Below are positions 23,373-31,776 of a stretch of 64,000 nucleotides of DNA, piece after piece (position 1 is the first letter of the stretch; every line of letters starts with the position of its first letter). Origin of the DNA: JAPOVO01 sp026708165 (lineage in GTDB: Bacteria; Chloroflexota; UBA11872; VXNJ01); NCBI GenBank assembly GCA_965208775.1, contig OZ242360.1, positions 2,418,001 through 2,482,000 on the forward strand, given 5' to 3'. The position numbers and the translations under genes were made by a program. The notes under the pieces are model-generated. The model worked only from the letters and a program-made list of their open reading frames with translations. It was not told where the DNA came from and did not search any database.

Positions 23373-23798
23373 ATGGTCAGGAAGGTGATGATAAGCGAGC
23401 GCGAGATCCTGTCCATCATCGATCAGATGCGGATAAGCATCCCGGAGGAGATCAGGGAGGCGCGCCGCGTGCTGCGGGAACGGGAGCAGATTCCGCAGTC
23501 GGCCCAGATGGAGGCGGACCAGATCGTGGCCAAGGCCAAGGAGCAGGCGGAGGCGATGATCCGGGACGAGGAGATCGTTCGTCAAGCTCAGTTCCGCGCG
23601 GATGAGATTATCCGCGAATCTGAAGACATGGATAGGGAGACGAGGCAAGAGATCGACGCTTACGCTCTCGATATGCTGCAAGACTTGGAGCGGCGCCTGG
23701 CCACTCATCTGACAAGCATCGAGCGAGGCATTCAAGCAATTGAGGCAAGGCCTGAAGAAGAGCCGGGCGAGTCTCGTGAGCAGGTTATCGCTCAGTAA
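23373..23798 (+). CDS. coiled-coil protein of the coaD-yceD cluster
   Basis: A helical protein conserved between coaD and yceD in Dehalococcoidia; function unknown, sometimes compared with DivIVA or ATP synthase b subunits. Almost entirely heptad-like charged helix with Ala/Glu/Arg. The listed start is the first ATG, but family-like sequence IDLINLIERLESLLEAGQRVP continues in frame upstream to 23310, directly after a stop, with no ATG, GTG or TTG. GGGAG lies nine bases before an ATC at 23310, so an ATC start giving about 162 residues is plausible. Confidence 0.72.
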   Translation: MVRKVMISEREILSIIDQMRISIPEEIREARRVLREREQIPQSAQMEADQIVAKAKEQAEAMIRDEEIVRQAQFRADEIIRESEDMDRETRQEIDAYALDMLQDLERRLATHLTSIERGIQAIEARPEEEPGESREQVIAQ

Positions 23799-23816
23799 TC
23801 CCCGCCGGTTGAAACA

Positions 23817-24386
23817 ATGCCCAGACGGAATTCGGAACTGCTGATACAAAGCGCCTCGCGGCTGTTTGCCGCGGGCGCGGGTACGGAAATCCGGGTCAAG
23901 CTGGAGGGCCATTCCCGCACGCTAGGGGTTCATGAGGCGCGGGGACCGTTTTTCGGCGAGTGCCGCGTTCTTCGCGGCGACGGCGAGCTGGTGGCTGTCG
24001 GTGCGGTACACCTAGAAGTTTCGGTCCCGTGCCGTCGCTGTGTGGAGCCGGTTGTCGACCGCAGGGCGACTTCCTTCGACGGCAGGTTCGTTACGTTTGG
24101 AAGTCCTAGGGTCGACGCCGAAATGGACGAGTATGACCCTGATGTATTTGCGCTGGATCAGAACGGCTCGATCGATTTGACCGAGCTGCTGCGGGAGACG
24201 GTGATCGCCTCTATCTCTCCAAATGCACTTTGCAGACCTGATTGCGCCGGCCTGTGTCCCGTTTGCGGCAGCAATCTAAACGTTGGTGACTGTGGTTGTG
24301 AAGGGTATGATGTAGACCCACGCTGGGCACCGCTCAAGCAACTGATGGAAGAGTCGTTAGCCCAATCCGAAATAGACGGGGAGTGA
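23817..24386 (+). CDS. YceD/DUF177 family protein
   Basis: Member of the family nearly always found before rpmF and implicated in 23S rRNA or ribosome assembly. Seen: a beta-rich N-terminal half, CRRC near residue 75, then the typical C-terminal block IDLTELLRETVIASISPNALCRPDCAGLCPVCGSNL with five further cysteines suggesting a zinc site, and the closing WAPLKQL. Length 189. ATG start 18 nt after the coiled-coil gene; 7 nt to rpmF. Confidence 0.88.
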   Translation: MPRRNSELLIQSASRLFAAGAGTEIRVKLEGHSRTLGVHEARGPFFGECRVLRGDGELVAVGAVHLEVSVPCRRCVEPVVDRRATSFDGRFVTFGSPRVDAEMDEYDPDVFALDQNGSIDLTELLRETVIASISPNALCRPDCAGLCPVCGSNLNVGDCGCEGYDVDPRWAPLKQLMEESLAQSEIDGE

Positions 24387-24393
24387 ATTAGCT

Positions 24394-24594
24394 TTGGGAG
24401 CGCAACCCAAACAGAGAATCGTAAAAGGGCGTCGGAACCGACGCCGGTCTCATCACGCTCTCCGACCGATGAACTTTGGCCGGTGCACACAGTGCCGGAG
24501 CCTCGTTTCGAGTCACCGCGTCTGCCCCGTGTGCGGCTACTACCGGAACACCGAAGTGATAGCGACGGAACAGCCGAAGGTCAAGTATCGCTAG
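24394..24594 (+). CDS. rpmF: 50S ribosomal protein L32
   Basis: Large-subunit ribosomal protein, 66 residues. Seen: a basic N-terminus (KGRRNRRRSHHAL) and the zinc ribbon CTQC....CPVC (CxxC-x9-CxxC, the zinc-containing C+ form), followed by GYYRNTEVI. TTG start 7 nt after yceD with GGGGAG ahead. Fatty-acid genes follow, as in most bacteria, but plsX and fabH, which commonly come next, are missing. Confidence 0.95.
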   Translation: MGAQPKQRIVKGRRNRRRSHHALRPMNFGRCTQCRSLVSSHRVCPVCGYYRNTEVIATEQPKVKYR

Positions 24595-24648
24595 CGTCTC
24601 AACAGTTCGAAGGGCGCCAATCGGGCTTCCCAATCTACAAGTCAAGCG

Positions 24649-25635
24649 TTGACCTACGCACTGCTATTTCCGGGTCAGGCGTCTCAATACGTTGGAATGG
24701 GGCGGGACGTCGCGGGCGAATGGGATTCCGCTGACAAGGTATTCGAAATCGCGGACGAATGTACAGGGCTGCCAGTTCGGAGACTCTGTTTCGAAGGTCC
24801 CGCGGAAGAACTGGCGATGATCGTAAACCTTCAACCGTGCATGGTCGCGGTGAGCATTGCCATGCTGGCGGCGGCTTGCGAAGAAGCCGGGCTTGGGCAG
24901 CAGGACGTATTCGATCTTGGACGTTTTCGGCAGCCGCCGGCGTTCGCGGCGGGACACAGTGTTGGAGAGTATTCCGCGCTCGCGGCTTCCGGGGCGCTAT
25001 CGGTGGAGGACTGCCTTGAGCTTGTGGCGTTCCGGGGTCGCGTGATGGAAGAGGCCGGCAGGCGGCGGCCGGGAACAATGCTGGCCTTGCTGTCAGGAAC
25101 GACCGAGGCCGCGACCCGGCTATGCAGCGACATCCGGGAAAGCGTGGGAGGGAGCTACCTGGACGTTGCGAACTACAACTCGCCGGAACAGGTTGTGGTG
25201 GCGGGTGATCTCGAATCGGTAGCCATGGCGCGAAGGCGGGCGTCGGAATACGGATTTCGTCGAGCAGTGCCGCTGCGCGTGTCGGGAGCATTTCATACGT
25301 CGGCTATGCTTCCCGCCTCGTCGGAGATGGAGGGGCGGTTGCTGGCCGTTCTGCTTGGAGACCCGGGGATTCCCGTCGTCGGTAACATTGAGGGAAGACC
25401 TATCGGGGACGCCGCGGCGGTGAGAAGAGAGCTTTCGGCTCAAGTGGCGTCGCCCGTAAGGTGGGCTGAATCCATTGGCTATATTGAAACGTACGGCGTG
25501 CGAGACTTCGTGGAAGTCGGACCGGGTCAGGTTCTCTCGCGTCTCGCCGCGAGAAGCGTGGACGGGGCGGAGGCCGTGACGGCCGGGGACGTTGAAGGCG
25601 TGCGGAAGCTCGCGCGCCGGCTCGAAGGGAACTGA
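24649..25635 (+). CDS. fabD: malonyl-CoA:ACP transacylase
   Basis: Loads malonyl groups on acyl carrier protein for fatty acid synthesis. Seen: LLFPGQASQYVGMG at the N-terminus, GHSVGEYSA with nucleophile Ser104, Arg130 in AFRGRVM that binds the malonyl carboxylate, and His217 in SGAFHTSAM. Length 328 is slightly longer than the usual 310 because of an insertion (VFDLGRFRQPP) before the nucleophile motif. TTG start. The stop is 4 nt before the GTG of fabG. Confidence 0.93.
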   Translation: MTYALLFPGQASQYVGMGRDVAGEWDSADKVFEIADECTGLPVRRLCFEGPAEELAMIVNLQPCMVAVSIAMLAAACEEAGLGQQDVFDLGRFRQPPAFAAGHSVGEYSALAASGALSVEDCLELVAFRGRVMEEAGRRRPGTMLALLSGTTEAATRLCSDIRESVGGSYLDVANYNSPEQVVVAGDLESVAMARRRASEYGFRRAVPLRVSGAFHTSAMLPASSEMEGRLLAVLLGDPGIPVVGNIEGRPIGDAAAVRRELSAQVASPVRWAESIGYIETYGVRDFVEVGPGQVLSRLAARSVDGAEAVTAGDVEGVRKLARRLEGN

Positions 25636-25639
25636 GTAC

Positions 25640-26392
25640 GTGACCCATCCGGGACTGGAGAACAAGCGAGCGCTGGTGACCGGGGCGTCGGGGGCGGTCG
25701 GGAGCGCCGTGGCGGAGGAGCTTGGGCGCGCCGGCGTCAAGGTGGCGGTCCACTTCAGATCCAACGAGGGAGCGGCTCAGGCGGTAGTGGATCGGATTTC
25801 CGCTGTCGGCGGCGATGCCGTTCAGGTTGCCGGAGACGTGTCGAACTCAGCTGACGCGAAGAGTCTCGTGTCGACGGCGACCGATCTATTGGGCGGGCTG
25901 GATATCCTCGTAAACAACGCGGGAATTACGCGGGACGCTCTGCTAGCGCGGATGTCGGACGACGACTGGGACGCGGTAATCGACACCAACTTGAAGTCGG
26001 CGTTTCTATGCAGCCGGGCGGTCGTGCGGTCGATGATGCGAGCAAGATCGGGCCGGATAATCAACGTGTCGTCGGTGGCGGGATTAATGGGAAATGCCGG
26101 GCAAGCCAACTACTCGGCGGCCAAGGCGGGTCTCATAGGCTTCACGAAGTCGCTTGCCCGAGAGGTGGCTTCGAGAAGCGTTACTGTGAACGCAGTTGCT
26201 CCAGGATTTCTCGAATCGCCAATGACGGACGCTATCCCGGAAGTAACTCGGAATGAAGTAGTGAAGATGATCCCGATGGGGCGCATGGGCGCGCCAGCGG
26301 ACGTGGCCGGAGTCGTCGCTTTTCTGGCGTCGGACCTGGCCGCTTACGTCACCGGTCAGGTTCTGGTGGTTGACGGCGGACTGGCGATGTAG
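25640..26392 (+). CDS. fabG: 3-oxoacyl-[acyl-carrier-protein] reductase
   Basis: NADPH-dependent reductase of the fatty-acid elongation cycle, 250 residues. Seen: TGASGAVGSAVA nucleotide loop, NNAGITRD, Ser145 (NVSSVAG), Tyr158 and Lys162 (YSAAK), and a C-terminal VTGQVLVVDGGLAM. The GTG at 25640 is chosen over an earlier in-frame start inside fabD. Next to fabD and accC, which supports FabG rather than an unrelated SDR. Confidence 0.92.
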   Translation: MTHPGLENKRALVTGASGAVGSAVAEELGRAGVKVAVHFRSNEGAAQAVVDRISAVGGDAVQVAGDVSNSADAKSLVSTATDLLGGLDILVNNAGITRDALLARMSDDDWDAVIDTNLKSAFLCSRAVVRSMMRARSGRIINVSSVAGLMGNAGQANYSAAKAGLIGFTKSLAREVASRSVTVNAVAPGFLESPMTDAIPEVTRNEVVKMIPMGRMGAPADVAGVVAFLASDLAAYVTGQVLVVDGGLAM

Positions 26393-26404
26393 GAACGTAG
26401 CGGG

Positions 26405-27766
26405 ATGTTCTCGAAAGTACTGGTAGCTAACCGAGGCGAGATCGCCGTTCGCGTGATGCGAGCTTGCAGCGAGTTGGGCATAAGCACGGCAGCGGTGTAT
26501 TCGGAGACGGACCGCGAGTGCCTGCACACGCAAATGGCGGGTGAGGCTGTGTGCGTGGGACCCGGCTCGCCAACCGAAAGCTATTTGAATGTCCCGAATA
26601 TCATCAGCGCCGCCCTGAAAGTGGGAGCGGACGCGATCCATCCGGGCGTGGGGTTTCTATCCGAGAACGCTTTCTTTGCCGAAATTTGTCATCAATACGG
26701 AATCGCCTACGTCGGTCCATCGCCGGAAGTCATAGCGGCGGTTGCGGACAAGAGCCTGGCTATAGAGTTCGCGCGAGAGGCTGGATTGCCTACGCTGGAA
26801 ACGTCGAACCGGGAACTCCTGGACGTTCAAACGGCGAAGTCCGAACTGCAGCGAATCGGCTGCCCGGCGATGCTGAAGGCGAAGGCAGGCGGCGGCGGGC
26901 GCGGACTGCGCAGGGTGCAGACGCCGGCCGAATTGCCCGAGCTGTTCGTGCGCGCCCAGGCCGAAGCACGCGGATCGTTTTCAATCGGCGACCTATACCT
27001 GGAACGGCTTGTGACCGGGGCGCGACACGTGGAAGTCCAGATCCTCGCGGACGAGGCGGTGCAGCTGCACCTGTGGGAGCGCGACTGCTCAGTGCAGCGC
27101 CGTCATCAGAAAGTCATCGAGGAAAGCCCCGCGCCGGGACTATCGAGTGAGTTACGCGGAAAACTTGCCCAGGCCGCCGTCGACTTGACCCGTTACCTGA
27201 ATTACACGAATGCCGGCACGGTGGAGTTTCTCGTTGGAGACGACGGCGATTTCTACTTCATCGAGATCAACTCACGCCTTCAGGTAGAGCACCCGGTCAC
27301 GGAAGCGATTACCGGGGTCGATATCGTCAAGAAGCAGCTGGCTATCGCGGCGGGCGAAGGAATCGGAATGACGCAAGGCGAAATTACGTCAACGGGTCAC
27401 GCCATCGAGTGCCGCGTGCTCGCGGAAGACGCCTCGCGAGACTGGCAGCCAGCCTCAGGGGTGATTACGAAGTTTGTAGCACCGGGCGGACCTGGTATCC
27501 GCATCGACACCCATGCGTATGACGGGTATAACGTACCGCCAAACTACGACTCGCTGCTTGCGAAGATAACTTGCTGGGGGCGCGACAGGCCGGAAGCCGT
27601 GGCCAGAGCCAGCAGGGCCATTGCCGAGTGCGAAATCGAGGGGGTTACGAACAATCTGGCTTATCTTGAAGAGGCGCTTTCGGATCCGGCTTTCGTGCGG
27701 GGGCAGTACCATCTGGACAAGTCGCTGGGCGCGTCGCAGCCAGACACCGCGCTTGTGGCCGTCTGA
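26405..27766 (+). CDS. accC: biotin carboxylase subunit of acetyl-CoA carboxylase
   Basis: ATP-grasp enzyme that carboxylates biotin on the carrier protein. Seen: VLVANRGEIAVRVMRA, the Gly-rich ATP lid KAKAGGGGRGLRRV, ERDCSVQRRHQKVIEE, EFLVGDDGDFYFIEINSRLQVEHPVTE (catalytic Glu, Asn, Arg) and GHAIECRVLAED. Length 453 is standard for a stand-alone subunit. ATG start 12 nt after fabG. accB and the carboxyltransferase genes are not in the window; a role in propionyl-CoA carboxylase cannot be excluded, but the fab neighbours favour fatty acid synthesis. Confidence 0.93.
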   Translation: MFSKVLVANRGEIAVRVMRACSELGISTAAVYSETDRECLHTQMAGEAVCVGPGSPTESYLNVPNIISAALKVGADAIHPGVGFLSENAFFAEICHQYGIAYVGPSPEVIAAVADKSLAIEFAREAGLPTLETSNRELLDVQTAKSELQRIGCPAMLKAKAGGGGRGLRRVQTPAELPELFVRAQAEARGSFSIGDLYLERLVTGARHVEVQILADEAVQLHLWERDCSVQRRHQKVIEESPAPGLSSELRGKLAQAAVDLTRYLNYTNAGTVEFLVGDDGDFYFIEINSRLQVEHPVTEAITGVDIVKKQLAIAAGEGIGMTQGEITSTGHAIECRVLAEDASRDWQPASGVITKFVAPGGPGIRIDTHAYDGYNVPPNYDSLLAKITCWGRDRPEAVARASRAIAECEIEGVTNNLAYLEEALSDPAFVRGQYHLDKSLGASQPDTALVAV

Positions 27767-27835
27767 GAAAATGGTCTGTAGCGCGCTGCCGACCGGTTTG
27801 AAGAGCCGACGCGATGCGTGTGTCTTGAGACGATC

Positions 27836-28276
27836 ATGACGCGCCGAGGCAGACGGTATTCTCGCGAATTTCTGCTACAGGTCCTGTTTGAAGCGGACTC
27901 AAGAGGCGCGGAGCGTTTGGAACTGTTAAAGCTGCGCGGTGAAGAACAGGGAGTCGATCAGGAAGACATGGACTATGCTGAACGGCTTTGCCTAGCCGTT
28001 TCAGAGCGTGGCGCTAGGATAGACGAACGAATCGCGGCGGCCGCTCCGCAGTGGCCGCTCAATCAGCTTTCGAAGATCGACCTATCGATAATGCGTATCG
28101 CGACGGCCGAGATGATGCTCGAAGACGTGCCGGTGCCGGTAACAATCGACGAGGCGGTCCGGCTTGGGAAGCGTTACGGTGGAGAGAGTTCGGGGTCATT
28201 CGTGAACGGCGTGCTGGGGTCGATAGCGAAATCCATGAAGGCACCGGCAGGCGCGGCGGAAGCCACAAAGGCGTAG
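27836..28276 (+). CDS. nusB: transcription antitermination factor NusB
   Basis: RNA-binding helical protein of the rRNA antitermination complex. Seen: N-terminal RRYSREFLLQVLFEADSRG, then IAAAAPQWPLNQLSKIDLSIMRIATAEMML and the closing PVTIDEAVRLGKRYGGESSGSFVNGVLGSI, which is the family signature. 146 residues from ATG 27836; the frame could start earlier at 27818 but the family begins at the ATG. It ends 7 nt before tatC. Confidence 0.93.
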   Translation: MTRRGRRYSREFLLQVLFEADSRGAERLELLKLRGEEQGVDQEDMDYAERLCLAVSERGARIDERIAAAAPQWPLNQLSKIDLSIMRIATAEMMLEDVPVPVTIDEAVRLGKRYGGESSGSFVNGVLGSIAKSMKAPAGAAEATKA

Positions 28277-28283
28277 GACTGAG

Positions 28284-29081
28284 TTGGCGGAAACCACGAT
28301 AAACACAGGCCAAGGGCCCGCTTCGGAGGGTGACTCTGAAGGAGTAATGACGCTCCGCGAACACCTCGTGGAGCTCCGCAAGCGATTGACGATTGCGGCG
28401 ATAGCGGTCGGAATAGCCAGCTTCACGCTGTGGCCGTTCAAAGACGCTGTCTTCGAGTTGATGGCATCGCCGCTGCCCCAGGGCGTGGGGCTACAACAAA
28501 TAGCCCCGACCGAGGCGTTCTTCACATTCATCAAACTGTCGATGATCGCCGGAGTTGGATTCGCAAGTCCGATCGTGATGTACGAGATCCTGGCGTTTGT
28601 GGCTCCGGGACTCTACGAAAACGAGAAAAAGTGGCTTTATATATCGATTCCAGCGATATCCATAATGTTCATTATCGGCGCCCTGTTTGCGTGGTTCGTT
28701 GTTCTTCGATTCACGATGGGCTTCCTGACAACGTTCACACCGGACTTCATCAGCACCGAGCTAACGCTAGACAATCACGTCACCTTCGTGGCCAAGCTGC
28801 TGGTCGCGGTCGGACTGGTCTTCGAGACGCCGTTTATCGTTTTCCTACTGGCCAAGCTACGCATAATCAAATCGTCAACGCTGTCCAGGTTCCGCCGCTA
28901 CGCGATTGTGGTGATCGTGATAATAGCCGCGATCATCACTCCGACGCCTGACCCGTTCACACAGATGACGGTCGCGATTCCCATGTACCTGCTGTATGAG
29001 ATCGGTGTCCTAATGGCCAGGGTCGCGGCACCCGATGTCGAACCGGAACCAGAGGAAGAAGCTGAGGAGCCGACCGAATAG
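28284..29081 (+). CDS. tatC: Sec-independent protein translocase TatC
   Basis: Multispanning receptor of the twin-arginine translocase for folded proteins. Seen: MTLREHLVELRKRL at about residue 20, PTEAFFTFIKLSMIAGVGFASPIVMYEILAFVAPGLYENEKK, and FETPFIVFLLAKLRI; six hydrophobic segments. The C-terminal tail is highly acidic (EPEPEEEAEEPTE). TTG start, 265 residues. tatA/B are not adjacent. A possible client with an RRTFL motif is the molybdoenzyme at 57907. Confidence 0.94.
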   Translation: MAETTINTGQGPASEGDSEGVMTLREHLVELRKRLTIAAIAVGIASFTLWPFKDAVFELMASPLPQGVGLQQIAPTEAFFTFIKLSMIAGVGFASPIVMYEILAFVAPGLYENEKKWLYISIPAISIMFIIGALFAWFVVLRFTMGFLTTFTPDFISTELTLDNHVTFVAKLLVAVGLVFETPFIVFLLAKLRIIKSSTLSRFRRYAIVVIVIIAAIITPTPDPFTQMTVAIPMYLLYEIGVLMARVAAPDVEPEPEEEAEEPTE

Positions 29082-29184
29082 GCAGTTGACGAGGCTGGCT
29101 GGCTCGCGGCGCCTAGACGGAAGAATGCCGCTCGCCCGTAGATCAGCTTAGGACGACGGGTTGCGGCGGTCTGAAGTATTGAGC

Positions 29185-29261
29185 TGGTCGGGGCGACAGG
29201 ATTTGAACCTGCGACCTCTTCAACCCCATTGAAGTGCGCTACCGGACTGCGCCACGCCCCG
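29185..29261 (-). tRNA. tRNA-Pro (anticodon GGG)
   Basis: Read on the minus strand: acceptor CGGGGCG pairs with CGCCCCG, D-arm GCGCAGTCCGGTAGCGC, anticodon stem CTTCA/TGAAG with loop ATGGGGT giving anticodon GGG, T-arm GCAGG-TTCAAAT-CCTGT (one G-U), discriminator A and an encoded CCA. 77 nt. All standard tRNA features are present; no intron. Confidence 0.95.
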
Positions 29262-29376
29262 TGAAAAGCGAGTGTAGCAAACGCAGGCGTCCTTCCTATT
29301 CCTATGAGGACGCGGAACTAAGGGGTAGAGAGCGACGCGTCGGGGTCTAGCCGGGTACGGGAACCGATGGCGCGGG

Positions 29377-30378
29377 CTAGACCGCGGATCGTCGGGCGAG
29401 GACGGACCTGAGACGCGAGTAGCGGCGGAACAGCGCCCACGGGGAATAAAAGCCGTCCATCGTCTCCGAGAGATCGGACCATCCCACACGCCGGGACCGC
29501 TGAATGGCACGGCGGCTGGAAAACGTCTTGCGGAGCTCCCGGAACGCGGCCAGCCTTCCCAGCAGGATGGACGGGTCTCGCCGCGATACGAGCGTGTAGG
29601 GAATAGCACCGAGGTCGTAGAAGACTATCAACGGAGCGTGCAGAAGCAGTTGCGGGAGCGGATAGTTTTTCAGGATGGACAGAATTTTGTTTCTGCCGAG
29701 ATGGAAGTTCTTGAACGGCGATCCTTCTATCGCGGTGGCGGAGTGCTCGTGGCGGACGGCGGCGGTTGCGACGTACCAGCAGCGCCAGCCGGCGAGGCGG
29801 GCGCGCCAAGCGAGGTCGACGTCTTCGAGATAGGCAAAAAACGACTCATCGAAGCCTCCCACGTCGTCGAATAGCTTTCGCCGGTACAAGGCCGCGCCGG
29901 CTGAGGGGCCGAAGACTTCTCGGGAAGGTCCTCCATCGCGGTCGCCGACCATTCGATCCCAGGCGATACCGGCCAAATCGAGGGAGATGCCGGCCGAATT
30001 GATGATGGTTGGATCGTGGTCGAAGACCATCTTGGAGGCGAACATGCCGAAGTCGGGATTGTCATCGGCGAAGGTGACGAGATTTGACAGCCAGTCGGCG
30101 TTAGGCCGGGCGTCGTTGTTCAGCGTTGCGATGTAGTCGCTGCTGGAGTTCTCGATGGCGCGGTTCACTCCCGCGGCGAATCCGGCGTTTTGCTCCAACC
30201 GGACAACCCGGACTTCCGGAAACTCCTCCTCCAGCAGCTTGACGCTGCCATCGGTCGATCCGTTGTCTACGACGATTGTTTCGAAGTCTTGATAGTCTTG
30301 GCGAAGCATGTCCGGCAGGTTGTTGCGGAGCAGGGCTTCACCATTGAAGTTGACTATTGCGATCGATACTTTCGGCAT
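29377..30378 (-). CDS. family 2 glycosyltransferase
   Basis: Transfers a sugar, possibly rhamnose, from a nucleotide donor during cell-surface polysaccharide synthesis. Seen: SIAIVNFNGEALL, IVVDNGSTDGSVKLL, NAGFAAGVNRAIE, the metal-binding TLNNDARPNADWL (D-x-D equivalent NDA), and GFDESFFAYLEDVDLAWRARLAGW, which carries the catalytic ED. A short C-terminal hydrophobic helix (LLLHAPLIVFYDLGAIPYTL) follows. 333 residues. Stand-alone; no other polysaccharide genes nearby. Confidence 0.9.
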   Translation of the reverse strand: MPKVSIAIVNFNGEALLRNNLPDMLRQDYQDFETIVVDNGSTDGSVKLLEEEFPEVRVVRLEQNAGFAAGVNRAIENSSSDYIATLNNDARPNADWLSNLVTFADDNPDFGMFASKMVFDHDPTIINSAGISLDLAGIAWDRMVGDRDGGPSREVFGPSAGAALYRRKLFDDVGGFDESFFAYLEDVDLAWRARLAGWRCWYVATAAVRHEHSATAIEGSPFKNFHLGRNKILSILKNYPLPQLLLHAPLIVFYDLGAIPYTLVSRRDPSILLGRLAAFRELRKTFSSRRAIQRSRRVGWSDLSETMDGFYSPWALFRRYSRLRSVLARRSAV

Positions 30379-30483
30379 CGTCCGTTTTCGGTTTGGGGTC
30401 AGCTCCCGGAGAGGCCAGCGCGTACCGCCGCCGATAGCTTCGGAGCAGGCGGGTCTCGCGAAGTGGAGCGCTGATTCAGCCTA

Positions 30484-31332
30484 ATGTCCAGTTCAGGTTA
30501 TCCGCTGCCCACCATTTCTCCTACCCAGGTGCGAACGTATCAGCGGTGCCCACTGGCTTATAAGCATCGTTTTCTAGAACGGTGGACGGGCATCCAATCC
30601 GCCGCCGGGCTTCTCGGACATGCCGTCCACTCCACCATCGAAGCGGCCCTAAAAGTCAAACGGAGGTTCCGTCAGGCCCCGTCCGCGGAAGAGATGGAAC
30701 GGGTCTTTGATCGGGTCTGGGATCGTGGACTGCCGCCGGAGACGGAAACGGTAGGCGCATCGAGGGACGAGTTCGACACGGTGCGCGAAGAGGGGTACGA
30801 CATGCTGTCGTTCTACCTCGAAGAAGTCGCGCCGAAGGTGCGGCCGCACCTAGTCGAGCAAAGGTTCAGCTTTGAGCTGGAGGGCGTTCCGGTCCCGGTC
30901 GTGGGGCAGGTGGACCTGATCGAGACCGACGGCGTTGTAGTCGATCACAAAACGTCGCTCTGGCCGTATCGGGAGGACTATCTCGACAACGATGTTCAAC
31001 TGTTTTGCTACGCGGTGGGCTATGCGTTCTTCCGATTGGGCGTGCGCGCGCGGAAGGGAGTCTTACCGCCGGCCTTCATGATCGGTGACGCCAGGGTGGA
31101 CGTTATCGTGCGGGAGACGATTCCACAGCTTCAGCAGCTTAGGAAGAAATACTCCAACGACGATCTGAACCGGATCGCCGAGGTGTTGCGGGAGGTCGCG
31201 ATGAAGATCGGGTCGGGCGAATTTCCCGCGTTTTGGGAAGTGGAGGACCGCGACGAGCCCTGGCGCACGTGCGACAGCTGCGGGTACCGGGACCGCTGCG
31301 ATCTGCGGATCGAGGCGCAAGACGAGGCTTGA
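30484..31332 (+). CDS. Fe-S cluster PD-(D/E)XK nuclease (RecB/Cas4-like)
   Basis: A RecB-family nuclease of 282 residues. Seen: Cys22 in YQRCPLAYKHRF and a C-terminal triplet Cys263, Cys266, Cys272 (CDSCGYRDRC), the one-plus-three arrangement that holds a 4Fe-4S cluster in AddB and Cas4; GHAVHSTIE (His of motif I), GQVDLIETDGVVVDHKTS with the Asp and D-x-K catalytic residues, and a QLFCYAVG motif. No helicase domain and no cas genes are near, so it is a solitary DNA-repair-type nuclease. Divergent from the glycosyltransferase across a 105-nt gap. Confidence 0.87.
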   Translation: MSSSGYPLPTISPTQVRTYQRCPLAYKHRFLERWTGIQSAAGLLGHAVHSTIEAALKVKRRFRQAPSAEEMERVFDRVWDRGLPPETETVGASRDEFDTVREEGYDMLSFYLEEVAPKVRPHLVEQRFSFELEGVPVPVVGQVDLIETDGVVVDHKTSLWPYREDYLDNDVQLFCYAVGYAFFRLGVRARKGVLPPAFMIGDARVDVIVRETIPQLQQLRKKYSNDDLNRIAEVLREVAMKIGSGEFPAFWEVEDRDEPWRTCDSCGYRDRCDLRIEAQDEA

Positions 31333-31412
31333 CGAGGTTTGGAAGCGGGCGATCAACCTGCGGGCGACCGCTGGCGTATATCTTGGGGGTTAAAGGCGAT
31401 GTCCGGGGGGCA

Positions 31413-31433
31413 CCCTTCGACAGGCTCAGAGGG
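31413..31433 (+). repeat. dispersed TTCGACAGGCTCAG repeat, intergenic copy
   Basis: CCCTTCGACAGGCTCAGAGGG. It matches the copy inside rnhA at 3426 over TTCGACAGGCTCAG. The ends CCCT and AGGG are inverted, so it can form a short stem. Confidence 0.65.
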
Positions 31434-31495
31434 CGCGGCAGGGGCTGGCGTTTGCGGTGCAGTGCTCCGGGGATACGCGGGGAGCGCCGACGTTA

Positions 31496-31714
31496 TCAGA
31501 TGAGCTTGACGGTGGCGACCGAGATCAGGAAGAAGCTGACAGCGATGACGATCGTGAAGTTGAAGAGCAGCTTGTCAGCGCCGCGACGGGTGTTGAAGAA
31601 GCTGTCGCTTTGCCCAAATCCGGAACCGAGTCCGGCGTTGCGAACCTGAAGCAGCACCGACGTGATTAGGATGAGCGCCAGAACCACCTGAACTGCTTGG
31701 AAAACACTGCCCAC
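31496..31714 (-). CDS. secG: protein-export membrane protein SecG
   Basis: Small auxiliary subunit of the SecYEG channel. 72 residues with two membrane helices (QAVQVVLALILITSVLLQV and LLFNFTIVIAVSFFLISVATV) separated by the typical loop GLGSGFGQSDSFFNTRRGADKL. GTG start with AGAGAGG eight bases ahead. It lies alone between the nuclease and the kinase gene; spacing to the kinase suggests independent transcription. Confidence 0.9.
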   Translation of the reverse strand: MGSVFQAVQVVLALILITSVLLQVRNAGLGSGFGQSDSFFNTRRGADKLLFNFTIVIAVSFFLISVATVKLI

Positions 31715-31776
31715 GGAAAGTACCTCTCTATAACCCGTTCAAGCGAGTATAGCGCCGGAGTCGTGCGGCGGGTGTA

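Noticed and set aside
29082..29184. A second tRNA or terminator after tatC
   Set aside because: No cloverleaf or T-tract hairpin can be formed apart from the tRNA-Pro at 29185-29261.
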